NCBI GenBank assembly: GCA_934149155.1
Contig: CAKPDZ010000025.1
Coordinates: forward strand, 1-21,445
DNA length: 21,445 bases
Reading direction: 5' to 3'
Origin: an uncultured Clostridia bacterium
GTDB lineage: Bacteria; Bacillota; Clostridia; TANB77; CAG-508
Position 1 is the first letter of the stretch, and each line of letters begins with the position of its first letter. Below, one piece after another: positions 7,373 through 14,764 of this stretch. The position numbers and the translations under genes are program-made. The notes under the pieces were generated by a model that was not told the DNA's origin, did not search any database, and saw only the letters and a program-made list of their open reading frames with translations.

Positions 7373-8200
7373 TTAAAAAAACTTTTTATATACCAAATAA
7401 CTAACACCAGCAGAACATACAATCCATATCAATAGTCCTTTACCAGCACCAGAAGAACTTTCTTTGCTAGAAGAACTAGATGTATTTGATGGCATATTAC
7501 CAGAACTTGTCGAAGCTAAGGTTGTCACAGTATTCTGGTTGTCTTCTGTATTTTCTATTACTTTAGGCTGTTCTTTTACCTTTATCGAAATAGTATCACT
7601 TTTATTATTTGAACCTGTGGCACTTATTTCTACTGTTCCAGCTTTTAATGCTTCAATTTCTCCATTTTGAGTTATTGATAAAATTGATTCGTCACTTGAT
7701 TTCCATACAATCACTTTATCTGTTGCATTGTCTGGTGTTATTGTAACAGTTAAGTTTCGTTTTTCTCCAATTTCTAGTTCGTCTATCTTTTCATTTATTT
7801 TAATTTCCGTAACATCTATTGTTGAAGGTTTAACAGGCTCTGGCTCTGATTTCGTTTCTGTTTTTTCTTCTACTTTAGGTGTTGAATTATTTGTTGTTCC
7901 TGCACTAGACTTTTGTGTTGATTGCTTTGAAGTTCCTGTAGTTGAGCTTGATGATGTACTTGATGAACTTGAAGTACTAGACGAATTCGAAGAATATGGA
8001 CAAACTCCATTTGTATGTAAATGCGCAGGATGTCCACCACAATGATAATGATAACTTCCTAGTCCACTCTTATTTTGATTATCTTTGTGTCCTCCATTCG
8101 CATCTGTTCTTCCTGAATGCCCATAGGCACTTCCACTCATTATTGCTACAACTGCAAATATTAATATACTTGCCACAATTTTTCTTTTACTTTTCTTCAT
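7373..8200 (-). CDS. YHYH-domain surface protein with Ig-like (Big2) domain and C-terminal anchor
   Basis: 275 residues. An N-terminal signal peptide (basic MKKSKRK, hydrophobic 8-22, likely cut after SAYG at about 27) is followed by a compact His/Cys-rich YHYH domain, residues 28-70, with GRTDANGGHKDN, SYHYHCGGHPAHLH and GVCPY; the clustered His and Cys suggest metal binding. Then comes a Ser/Thr-rich linker, a bacterial Ig-like domain of the Big2 type at about 130-210 (PDNATDKVIVWKSSD, GEIEALKAGTVEISATG), a second Ser-rich linker and a C-terminal membrane helix with the short tail YKKFF. No LPXTG motif. The start is ATG 8200, 9 bases after AAGGGGG; ATG 8209 abuts the ribosome site and is less likely. 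Probably displayed at the cell surface; function unknown. Confidence 0.8.
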   Translation of the reverse strand: MKKSKRKIVASILIFAVVAIMSGSAYGHSGRTDANGGHKDNQNKSGLGSYHYHCGGHPAHLHTNGVCPYSSNSSSTSSSSSTSSSSTTGTSKQSTQKSSAGTTNNSTPKVEEKTETKSEPEPVKPSTIDVTEIKINEKIDELEIGEKRNLTVTITPDNATDKVIVWKSSDESILSITQNGEIEALKAGTVEISATGSNNKSDTISIKVKEQPKVIENTEDNQNTVTTLASTSSGNMPSNTSSSSSKESSSGAGKGLLIWIVCSAGVSYLVYKKFF

Positions 8201-8241
8201 AATAAACATCCCCCTTGTTTATATTAACATTTTAATAAAGT

Positions 8242-8286
8242 AAAAATTGTCGAATTTTGTAGAAATATAAAAATTTCGACAAAATT
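8242..8286 (-). terminator. Terminator of the maf-yfcE gene
   Basis: Inverted repeat TTGTCGAA (8247-8254) / TTCGACAA (8275-8282), flanked by A/T that extends the stem. On the minus strand it is followed by TTTTTACTTT. Begins about 20 bases after the stop of the fusion gene. Confidence 0.6.
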
Positions 8287-8302
8287 TTCTTAATATTTAA
8301 TT

Positions 8303-9445
8303 TTATACCTCAAACTCCTGTAACACATTGCCATCAACATCCTTCAAAGTAATCATATTATTATCAAAAATGATATAACTATGAGCAGTATTACATTTAG
8401 GAAGAGAAATAGAACCTGGATTAGCAAAAACAAAACCCTCTTTCTCTTGAATAAAACCTTGATGAATATGACCATACATCATAATATCAAAATCATCATA
8501 AGGAATTTTTTCTATGTTATATTTATGACCATGAGTAAAATAGCACTTTTTTCCATTAATCTCCATTAATATATGATCATTAAACTTAAACTCAGAAATC
8601 ATTTCATCAACTTCCGCATCACAATTTCCTCTAATCACTAACAACTTATCTTTTAATCCATTCAAAATTTCAGCAACTTTCATTGGATTATATTCTTGAC
8701 TTAAATCATTTCTTGGGCCATGATAATATATATCACCTAACAATATAATTTTGTCTGGTTGTTCTCTTTCATTTATCTCTTTTATTCTTTCAGCATAATA
8801 TCCTGAACCATGAATATCTGATATAACTAAAACTTTCATTTTCTTTCCTAGCTCCTCTATGTTAATTTTATCAATATAATTTTTTATAACATCATAGACC
8901 TTTTGAATAGGAAGGCCTACGGCACTATTATAGTTTCCTTCAATTTTTTCTACAAATACACAAAATTCATTTTGAATTCCATATGCTCCAGCCTTGTCCA
9001 TTGCATTGCCAGAATCTATCCATTTATCTATTTCTGCATCTGTCATTTCTTTTAAATATACTTTTATTTCATCATGTGTTTTATATTTTTTTATTTCTCC
9101 ATTTTCTTCAATTAAAATGCTTAACCCTGTCATTATGCTATGAACTCTATCACCTTCTAATAGTTCTTTGATCATTTCTTTTGCATGTGCCTTATCCCTA
9201 GGCTTTCCGTATATTTTCATATTCTTTGTTACTATTGTATCTGATCCAATTACTATTCTATCTCCTGTTGTTTTTTCAAAAACTTCTTTTGCTTTTTTAT
9301 ATGCTAATCTTTCTACTTGTTCTTGTGTAGTTAGTCCTTCTTTTAATGTTTCATCTGCTCCACTTACTTGTACTTCAAAGTTTGAAGTTATTAATGATAA
9401 TAATTCTTTTCTTCTTGGTGAACCTGATGCTAATATTAATTTCAT
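8303..9445 (-). CDS. Fusion of Maf nucleotide pyrophosphatase and YfcE/MJ0936-type phosphodiesterase
   Basis: Two enzymes in one 380-residue frame. Residues 1-195 are Maf, a house-cleaning pyrophosphatase for non-canonical or modified nucleoside triphosphates: ASGSPRRKELL at 6-16, GSDTIV at 67-72, GKPRD at 80-84, DKAGAYGIQ at 150-158 and SAVGLP at 184-189. Residues 203-380 are a calcineurin-like phosphodiesterase with the dimetal motifs SDIHG, LLGDI, RGNCD, THGH and YGHIH, each in order. A linker of about ten residues (KINIEELGKK) joins them. The second half starts with Met (ATG 8839) behind GAGGAG/AGGAAAG, so it may also be translated on its own. In most bacteria the two are separate genes. 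Start ATG 9445 follows GGAAAGTGAGAG. Both domains seem catalytically intact. Confidence 0.9.
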   Translation of the reverse strand: MKLILASGSPRRKELLSLITSNFEVQVSGADETLKEGLTTQEQVERLAYKKAKEVFEKTTGDRIVIGSDTIVTKNMKIYGKPRDKAHAKEMIKELLEGDRVHSIMTGLSILIEENGEIKKYKTHDEIKVYLKEMTDAEIDKWIDSGNAMDKAGAYGIQNEFCVFVEKIEGNYNSAVGLPIQKVYDVIKNYIDKINIEELGKKMKVLVISDIHGSGYYAERIKEINEREQPDKIILLGDIYYHGPRNDLSQEYNPMKVAEILNGLKDKLLVIRGNCDAEVDEMISEFKFNDHILMEINGKKCYFTHGHKYNIEKIPYDDFDIMMYGHIHQGFIQEKEGFVFANPGSISLPKCNTAHSYIIFDNNMITLKDVDGNVLQEFEV

Positions 9446-9479
9446 TTTCTCTCACTTTCCTTTCACTTTTTGTATTCCT

Positions 9480-9485
9480 ACTATA
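9480..9485 (-). promoter_or_regulatory. Extended -10 for the maf-yfcE gene
   Basis: TGATATAGT on the minus strand (hexamer TATAGT 9485-9480), 35 bases before the ATG; the -35 (TGGAAA at 17 bases) is weak. It lies back to back with the promoter of the plus-strand gene at 9555. Confidence 0.4.
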
Positions 9486-9496
9486 TCACAAACTTA

Positions 9497-9525
9497 TTGA
9501 TTTTTCCATTTATTTGCTGTAATAT
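9497..9525 (+). promoter_or_regulatory. Promoter of the P-loop topology modulation gene
   Basis: -35 TTGATT (9497-9502), spacer of 17 bases, -10 TAATAT (9520-9525); the ATG follows 30 bases later. Confidence 0.5.
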
Positions 9526-9554
9526 ATATTCAAATTTTTGTGGAGGTAACTACT

Positions 9555-10088
9555 ATGTATAATCGTATTTCTATTCTTGGTGGCTCTGGCAGTGGAAAAA
9601 GTACATTATGTACTATTCTTTCAAAACAATTAGGATTGCCTGCAATTCATCTTGATGCCATTAATTTTAATCCTGATTGGGAAGAAATTGATAAGCAAGA
9701 GCGAGATAAAATAATTTCTGCAAAATCTAAAGAAGATAAATGGATTATTGATGGAAATTATAATAAAACATTAAAAGAACGCTTAGACAGAGCTGATTTA
9801 ATTATCTGGTTAGATTATTCTACTTTAAAACAACTTTCTGGAATTTTAAAAAGATATTTTCATTCTAAAAATTTAGAACGTCCAGAAATACCTGGCTGTA
9901 AAGAGCGCTTAGATCTCACATTTATAAAATATGTCCTTACTTACAATAAAAAGAAAAGACCAATTATTCTTGAGCATTTGCAAAATATCCCTAATGAAAA
10001 AGTCTTAATTTTTAGACATCAAAAAGATTTAAATAATTGGCTTAAAACTTTTACCAATAATCCTAATATTTTAGCTGAAATAAAATAG
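9555..10088 (+). CDS. P-loop NTPase, 'topology modulation protein' (FlaR-like) family
   Basis: Small adenylate-kinase-like protein of 177 residues. The Walker A motif is GGSGSGKST at residues 9-17 after a short beta strand; LDAINFNPDW is the substrate-side segment typical of the family; the sequence WIIDGNYNKTLKERL and the strand DLIIWLDYS follow, then an Arg/Lys-rich lid (KRYFHSKNLERPE). Members are annotated as topology modulation or FlaR proteins, but no clear substrate is established; a nucleoside- or small-molecule-kinase role is plausible. The start is ATG 9555, 7 bases after GGAGGT; a GTG at 9540 overlaps the ribosome site and is unlikely. Single-gene unit on the plus strand, divergent from maf-yfcE and convergent with comEA. 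Confidence 0.8.
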   Translation: MYNRISILGGSGSGKSTLCTILSKQLGLPAIHLDAINFNPDWEEIDKQERDKIISAKSKEDKWIIDGNYNKTLKERLDRADLIIWLDYSTLKQLSGILKRYFHSKNLERPEIPGCKERLDLTFIKYVLTYNKKKRPIILEHLQNIPNEKVLIFRHQKDLNNWLKTFTNNPNILAEIK

Positions 10089-10126
10089 TTTGTTACAATT
10101 CGTAGATGAATTACATTCAATTTAGA

Positions 10127-10266
10127 AAATTACTAATATATTGTTTGGAAATACCGCGTAAGCAATCAAATGAGCATAGCAAATGCGATATGGAGCAATC
10201 TACATACAGTATTTAAATATGCAGATTGCGACAGCAAGGTATGAAAAAACAATATATTAGTAATTT
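10127..10266. repeat. 140-bp foldback element between two convergent genes (MITE-like or structured RNA)
   Basis: The ends are a perfect 20-base inverted repeat, AAATTACTAATATATTGTTT (10127-10146) and its complement (10247-10266). Inside, ATACC (10151-10155) pairs with GGTAT (10238-10242), and GCAATCTACATA (10195-10206) pairs with TATGCAGATTGC (10218-10229) with one mismatch. The interior is richer in G+C than its surroundings and has no reading frame of note. Either a non-autonomous mobile element with terminal inverted repeats, or a structured RNA/bidirectional terminator. No clear target-site duplication is seen. Confidence 0.65.
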
Positions 10267-10282
10267 ATAAATTTTTAACATT

Positions 10283-11068
10283 TTATACTGTTATATACTT
10301 CTTTAAAGCCTCAAACTTATTGTCGCCAATTCCATTAACATTTTTCAAATCCTCAATACTAGAAAACTTACCATTTTCTTTTCTATAATTTATTATTTTT
10401 AAAGCAGTAGATGGGCCAATCCCTGGCAACGTCTCTAATTCAGTTTGAGTAGCAGTATTAATATTAACAATACTTGAAGTACGTTCTCTTTTGGTATTAT
10501 AGCCTGTACTGCTAGAACTGCTATCAGTATTCAAGTTATTAGCACCTCCAGCACCTTCTCCAGAGTCTTTTGTTATATATTCAAAATTTGAATCTTTTTT
10601 TAAATCATCATTACTTGGAACATTAACTTTCATACCATCTTCTAAAACATATACTAAATTAATTTTTGTAGTATTAGCTTTGCTAGTTGTTCCTCCGGCT
10701 GCATTTATAGCATCTGCAATTCTACTTCCTTTATTTAATATTACTACTCCTGGGATATTTACCTGCCCTGTTACATATACATAAATTTTTTCTGTATTTT
10801 CACTAACTTGCTCTGTACTATCTCCTGAAGCATTTTCGTCTTGAAAATCTGCATTATCTTCTCCACTTTCCACATTATCTTTTGTATCATTTTCGTCTTC
10901 TGTAACTACATTCATCTCTTCTTCTGACAAATCAGATGAGGCATTTTCCTCTGTAATAATATCATTATTGTAATTTTTAACAGCTTTATTGGAAATTATA
11001 TATAGCCCACTCAATAAAATCACAATAATGGCAATAAGTATTTTTTTATTTTTCAAAAATTTTTTCAT
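10283..11068 (-). CDS. comEA: ComEA-type DNA-binding protein (SLBB + helix-hairpin-helix)
   Basis: Membrane-anchored DNA receptor of the natural transformation machinery. The 261-residue protein has a short basic N-terminus and one membrane helix (residues about 9-25), then a long acidic linker rich in Glu, Asp and Ser. A SLBB domain follows (VYVTGQVNIPGVVILNKGSR, SRIADAINAAGGTTSKA), then a Ser/Gly linker, and a C-terminal pair of helix-hairpin-helix motifs (LPGIGPSTALKIINYR and VNGIGDNKFEALKKY) that binds double-stranded DNA. Start chosen at ATG 11068 after AAAGGTGA; upstream in-frame codons reach into the divergent dacF promoter. No comEC or comEB adjoins it here. Convergent with the P-loop gene, divergent from the carboxypeptidase gene. 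Confidence 0.9.
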   Translation of the reverse strand: MKKFLKNKKILIAIIVILLSGLYIISNKAVKNYNNDIITEENASSDLSEEEMNVVTEDENDTKDNVESGEDNADFQDENASGDSTEQVSENTEKIYVYVTGQVNIPGVVILNKGSRIADAINAAGGTTSKANTTKINLVYVLEDGMKVNVPSNDDLKKDSNFEYITKDSGEGAGGANNLNTDSSSSSTGYNTKRERTSSIVNINTATQTELETLPGIGPSTALKIINYRKENGKFSSIEDLKNVNGIGDNKFEALKKYITV

Positions 11069-11096
11069 AAAACTCACCTTTCTTAAAATAATTTTC

Positions 11097-11126
11097 TTGA
11101 AATTTATCCTAAAATAGGATATGATA
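11097..11126 (+). promoter_or_regulatory. Promoter of the D-Ala-D-Ala carboxypeptidase gene with palindrome in the spacer
   Basis: -35 TTGAAA (11097-11102), 18-base spacer, -10 TATGAT (11121-11126). A perfect inverted repeat TATCCTA-AAA-TAGGATA (11106-11122) fills the spacer and touches the -10, so a bound regulator would compete with RNA polymerase. The same site may affect comEA on the other strand. Confidence 0.5.
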
Positions 11127-11157
11127 TTTGTACACGAATTTAATAAGGAGATAACAA

Positions 11158-12489
11158 ATGAAAACAAAGAAATTCACATTAATTTTATCAATATTAATTA
11201 TATTACTCACACCATTGTGTTCACTAAACATTTCAAAAACAGAAACTCAGTCTACTTCTGCAGAAGTCAAACATGTATTAGCTCAAGAAGTAGATTTTCC
11301 AATATATTCGCAAGGTGCTGTCTTAATGGAAGCATCTACTGGAAAAGTATTGTATGGTAAAAATGAAAATGAAAAATTGTATCCTGCAAGTACTACTAAG
11401 ATTTTAACAGCAATAATTGCTCTAGAAAAATATAAATTAACAGATAGGGTAACAGCAAATAATTCTGCTGTTATGGCAATTCCTTCTGGCTATTCTAATG
11501 CAGCAATTCAACCAGGAGAAACTTTAACTGTTGAAGAACTTTTACAATTGTTTTTAATTCATTCAGCTAATGAAGTGGGCTATATATTTGCTGAAGATAT
11601 TTCTGGAAGTATCGACAATTTTGCTGATTTAATGAATAAAAAGGCTAAAGAAATTGGTTGTAAAAATACACATTTTACTAATCCTAGCGGAATTCATAAT
11701 GCTGAACATTATTCAACTGCATATGATATGGCTCTAATCGCTCAATATTGTATGCAAAATGAGGCCTTTAGAAATATTGTCTCTATGCCTTCTTGCACAA
11801 TTGAACCTACAGATAAATATGAAAAAAGATATTTTAAAAACACTAATGATTTGCTTGATTCTAAAAGTAAATATTATTATGAAAATGCTATCGGTATAAA
11901 AACTGGTTTTACAACTCAAGCAAAAAATTGTTTAATATCTGCTAGCCAAAAAGATAATATGGAATTAATCACTGTTGTCCTTGGTGCAGAGGCTACTGCT
12001 GATGGAAGAAGTGGTAGATATGTTGATACTATAAATTTATTTGATTATGGTTTTGCTAATTATAAGATTCAAAAAATTAATAGTGCAAATGCTGAAGTTC
12101 AAAGTTTAACTATAAAAAATGCTACTAAAGAAACTAAAAATTTACCTGTAGTTTTAAAAGATAATATTTCTGCATTAGTATCTTCAAATATTGATTTATC
12201 TGATTTAAAATATAATGTTGATATTAATACTGAGATTTCTGCTCCAATCGCAAAAGGTGATGTTCTTGGTAAAATAACATATAATATTGATGGAATTAAT
12301 TATTCTTCTGATTTAGTTGCTGAACATGGTGTCGAAAAATTTAATTATTATTTATTCGGTTTGCAAATTACTTTAGCTATAATTATTTCATTAATATTAA
12401 TAAAATTGATTTTCTTTAGAAAAAAGAAAAATAAGAAGAATAAAAATAATTATTATAAAAATTATGATGCAATTTATAGAATTAGATAA
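11158..12489 (+). CDS. D-alanyl-D-alanine carboxypeptidase (peptidase S11, DacF/PBP5-like)
   Basis: Removes the terminal D-Ala from peptidoglycan pentapeptides and so limits cross-linking. 443 residues with an N-terminal signal sequence (about 1-25). The three active-site motifs are complete: S78-T-T-K81 (nucleophile Ser and general base Lys), S136-A-N138 and K248-T-G250. They are followed by the all-beta C-terminal domain and then a membrane helix (about 398-420) and a Lys/Asn/Tyr-rich cytoplasmic tail. Anchoring by a true transmembrane helix, not the amphipathic helix of PBP5, is typical of clostridial members. The start follows AAGGAGA by 6 bases. Ends at a terminator shared with the convergent LCP gene. 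In Firmicutes this family includes sporulation-specific DacF, but nothing here shows sporulation control. Confidence 0.9.
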   Translation: MKTKKFTLILSILIILLTPLCSLNISKTETQSTSAEVKHVLAQEVDFPIYSQGAVLMEASTGKVLYGKNENEKLYPASTTKILTAIIALEKYKLTDRVTANNSAVMAIPSGYSNAAIQPGETLTVEELLQLFLIHSANEVGYIFAEDISGSIDNFADLMNKKAKEIGCKNTHFTNPSGIHNAEHYSTAYDMALIAQYCMQNEAFRNIVSMPSCTIEPTDKYEKRYFKNTNDLLDSKSKYYYENAIGIKTGFTTQAKNCLISASQKDNMELITVVLGAEATADGRSGRYVDTINLFDYGFANYKIQKINSANAEVQSLTIKNATKETKNLPVVLKDNISALVSSNIDLSDLKYNVDINTEISAPIAKGDVLGKITYNIDGINYSSDLVAEHGVEKFNYYLFGLQITLAIIISLILIKLIFFRKKKNKKNKNNYYKNYDAIYRIR

Positions 12490-12509
12490 TTATTAATTAA
12501 AATTTTATT

Positions 12510-12538
12510 ATAGAAGCCCTAAAATTTAGAGCTTCTAT
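12510..12538. terminator. Bidirectional terminator between the carboxypeptidase and LCP genes
   Basis: ATAGAAGC (12510-12517) / GCTTCTAT (12531-12538) around a 13-base loop, with TTTTTATTT after it on the plus strand and TAATAAAATTTTAA on the minus strand. Placed between convergent stops. Confidence 0.7.
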
Positions 12539-12540
12539 TT

Positions 12541-13959
12541 TTATTTGTAGTCTTCTCCAATTATTATTGTAATGTCTACATTACTTGAACTTACTGAACT
12601 TGATGAAACTGTTCCAACTCCAAGTATGTCTTTTATATTGTCTGTAATTTTTGTATCTACATCAGATTTGTTTATTATTGTTGTTTTTCCTGTAGTTGTT
12701 GTATTCGTCGTTTTAGTTACTTTATATCCTTTAGCTGTAAGTGCTTTCTTCACGGCTGTAAGTGTTGCAGAAGAATTTGATCCATTTAATATTTCCACTT
12801 TAATCTTTCCAGCTTCTGTTTTGCTTACTGAACTTGCTGACGATGTATTTGTTGACGTATTATTAGTTGTGCTGTTTGTTGTTGTATTCGTTTTTGAAGT
12901 GTTTGTTGTATTAGTTGCTGTATTTTCTGTTGTTGAACTTGATGTATCATCATCACCTGAACCATACAATTCTTTCATTAATTCTGCAGTTTCTTTTTTA
13001 TCAGGTATAAAATACCATAATGAATATGTTGGTGGTCCATATGACCCCCCTGGTATTACTGCACTTTGTATGTTATTTACATCAATACTTACAGCATATG
13101 GCACATAGTCTTTTATTACTGATATTGATAAATTTGTTTCTACATATTCATATGCAATATCAATAATTTCTTTTACTTTTAGAATATTTTTGGCTTGTAT
13201 TGTTTGCTTTACTGTTTCTATCATAAATTCTCTTTGTGTTCTCATTCTTCCATAGTCATTTCCGCCATATTCTTCTGGATATGTTCCTAAATATTTTCCA
13301 GTCTTTTTGTCTAAATTTCCATGTCTATATCTTAAAAGTTGCTCAGCTTTGTCTCCATCTAATTTTTGTTGTCCTTCTTTTAAGTTTATGTGTAAATCTT
13401 GAGATGGATCATCATATACCATATCTATAGGCACATAGAAATCTACTCCACCTATTACATCTACTAATTTTATAAGTGCTTGATTATCTATTACCATATA
13501 ATATTTTATATTTAATCCTGTTAGTTCATTTACTTTTTCTAATGTTTTTTCTGGGCTTTTTTGATATAGAGCATTTATTTTATCCATTCCTGTTCCTGTT
13601 TTTGGATTTTTTCCAACAAATGTGTCTCGTGGAATTGATAATAATGATGCTTTTTGCGTTTTAGGGTCATATGTTCCAACTATTATTGTATCTGTTAATT
13701 TTACTCCATTGTCTGTACTTACTCCCATCAACAACACTTGGATTGGTTCTAAATTTTTTAATGTTTCTTCATCATGTCCTACTAATGTTGATAATAGACC
13801 TTGAAGACCTCCTCCATTTTTTTGTACCTTATATGTAATTCCTATTACCAATACAAGTAATAATATTATTAATCCTATTAATATTCGTTTTAAAACTTTT
13901 GATTTTTTCTTTTTCTTTTTTACTTTTTTTTCTCTTTTGTTTTCATGCTTTTGAGTCAT
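12541..13959 (-). CDS. LytR-CpsA-Psr (LCP) family cell-wall ligase with LytR_C domain
   Basis: LCP enzymes transfer polyprenyl-linked polymers (teichoic acids, capsule) to peptidoglycan outside the membrane. 472 residues: a strongly basic cytoplasmic start (KKVKKKKKKSKVLKR), a membrane helix at about 24-43, then the LCP domain with LLMGVSTDNGVKLTDT, ASLLSIPRDTFV (pyrophosphate-binding Arg), GGVDFYVP, LLRYRH and DYGRMRTQREF (Asp/Arg cluster). A Thr/Ser/Asn-rich linker of about 55 residues leads to a C-terminal LytR_C domain (IKVEILNGSNSSATLTAVKK). The very low-complexity linker may span the wall. Monocistronic, with its own promoter and a shared terminator. Confidence 0.9.
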   Translation of the reverse strand: MTQKHENKREKKVKKKKKKSKVLKRILIGLIILLLVLVIGITYKVQKNGGGLQGLLSTLVGHDEETLKNLEPIQVLLMGVSTDNGVKLTDTIIVGTYDPKTQKASLLSIPRDTFVGKNPKTGTGMDKINALYQKSPEKTLEKVNELTGLNIKYYMVIDNQALIKLVDVIGGVDFYVPIDMVYDDPSQDLHINLKEGQQKLDGDKAEQLLRYRHGNLDKKTGKYLGTYPEEYGGNDYGRMRTQREFMIETVKQTIQAKNILKVKEIIDIAYEYVETNLSISVIKDYVPYAVSIDVNNIQSAVIPGGSYGPPTYSLWYFIPDKKETAELMKELYGSGDDDTSSSTTENTATNTTNTSKTNTTTNSTTNNTSTNTSSASSVSKTEAGKIKVEILNGSNSSATLTAVKKALTAKGYKVTKTTNTTTTGKTTIINKSDVDTKITDNIKDILGVGTVSSSSVSSSNVDITIIIGEDYK

Positions 13960-13990
13960 GACATCCTCCTAATTTTAGTATTACTATTTT

Positions 13991-14019
13991 ACTATACCAA
14001 ACTTTTTGGTATTTTTCAA
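13991..14019 (-). promoter_or_regulatory. Promoter of the LCP gene with palindrome in the spacer
   Basis: Minus strand: -35 TTGAAA (14019-14014), 17-base spacer, -10 TATAGT (13996-13991). An inverted repeat ATACCAAA-CTT-TTTGGTAT (13994-14012) occupies nearly the whole spacer and the edge of the -10, as expected for a repressor site. Confidence 0.55.
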
Positions 14020-14068
14020 CAGTTATTTCATTTTTTTAATAAATTTCACAATTTCTTCATAAACATTA

Positions 14069-14094
14069 AAAGAGGCAAATATTTTTGCCCCTTT
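14069..14094 (-). terminator. Terminator of the DUF5711-cvpA unit
   Basis: Minus-strand stem AAAGGGGCAAA / TTTGCCTCTTT (14094-14084 and 14079-14069; one G-U pair), 4-base loop, ending in TTTTAATG. It starts 3 bases after the cvpA stop. Confidence 0.7.
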
Positions 14095-14096
14095 CA

Positions 14097-14741
14097 TTAT
14101 TTAAATATTACTTTTAATAATAAATTATTTTCATAAAAGAATTTTGTTATGTATGAACTAGATATCATATCTGAAATTGTGCTATTTCCTGATACTAGAA
14201 CTATTAAGAACACTATTGCTAATATTATATATACTATTAATAATGCTTTTATAATTCCATATACAACTCCTCCAACTTCATTACATTGCTTTATCAATGG
14301 TAATGATGTTATTGCATCTGACACAAATGTAAGTAATACTAGCACTGCTCTCACTATTATAAATATTGCAAGTAAAACTATTACATTAGTTATTTTTACA
14401 GCCATTGTTCCTGCTGTTTCATATACAATTTCGTTTTGTGTTTTTGTTACTGCATCATTAGCATATTTTTCTAAATAATCTATAACTCCTACATATCTTG
14501 TTTCTTCACCATTTGATGTATCTGCTGAAAAATTTTCAATTATTGCATTTTCAATTTTTTCATCAATTCCTGTAGTTTTTATTATCAAATTTGAAACTGG
14601 TTTATATAAAATTATAGCTAAAACTATTGAAGCAAGAACAGCAATTAAACCTACTGCTAATTTTACTAAACCTTTTTTATAACATACAAAAATATTCCCT
14701 ATAATTATTGCAACAATTATTATATCTAAAATTATTCCCAT
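14097..14741 (-). CDS. cvpA: CvpA family membrane protein
   Basis: Integral membrane protein of the CvpA (colicin V production) family, 214 residues. Four hydrophobic segments are visible at about 3-21, 27-47, 110-137 and 155-183. The first pair is separated by the short basic loop CYKKGLVK, a family hallmark (usually G-x-x-kG), and a soluble region of about 60 residues lies between helices 2 and 3. The family has been linked to envelope homeostasis; its molecular role is not settled. Start 23 bases after the preceding gene, with GAAGGA upstream, so it is cotranscribed with the DUF5711-like gene. Confidence 0.8.
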   Translation of the reverse strand: MGIILDIIIVAIIIGNIFVCYKKGLVKLAVGLIAVLASIVLAIILYKPVSNLIIKTTGIDEKIENAIIENFSADTSNGEETRYVGVIDYLEKYANDAVTKTQNEIVYETAGTMAVKITNVIVLLAIFIIVRAVLVLLTFVSDAITSLPLIKQCNEVGGVVYGIIKALLIVYIILAIVFLIVLVSGNSTISDMISSSYITKFFYENNLLLKVIFK

Positions 14742-14764
14742 TTTATTTATCCTTCTTTCAATAT

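Noticed and set aside
7728..8045. 105-codon plus-strand frame
   Set aside because: Antisense to the Ser/Thr-rich and Ig-like part of the surface protein; low-complexity mirror with no family features.
12572..13108. 178-codon Val/Phe-rich plus-strand frame
   Set aside because: Antisense of the Thr/Ser/Asn-rich linker and C-terminal domain of the LCP protein; no ribosome site.
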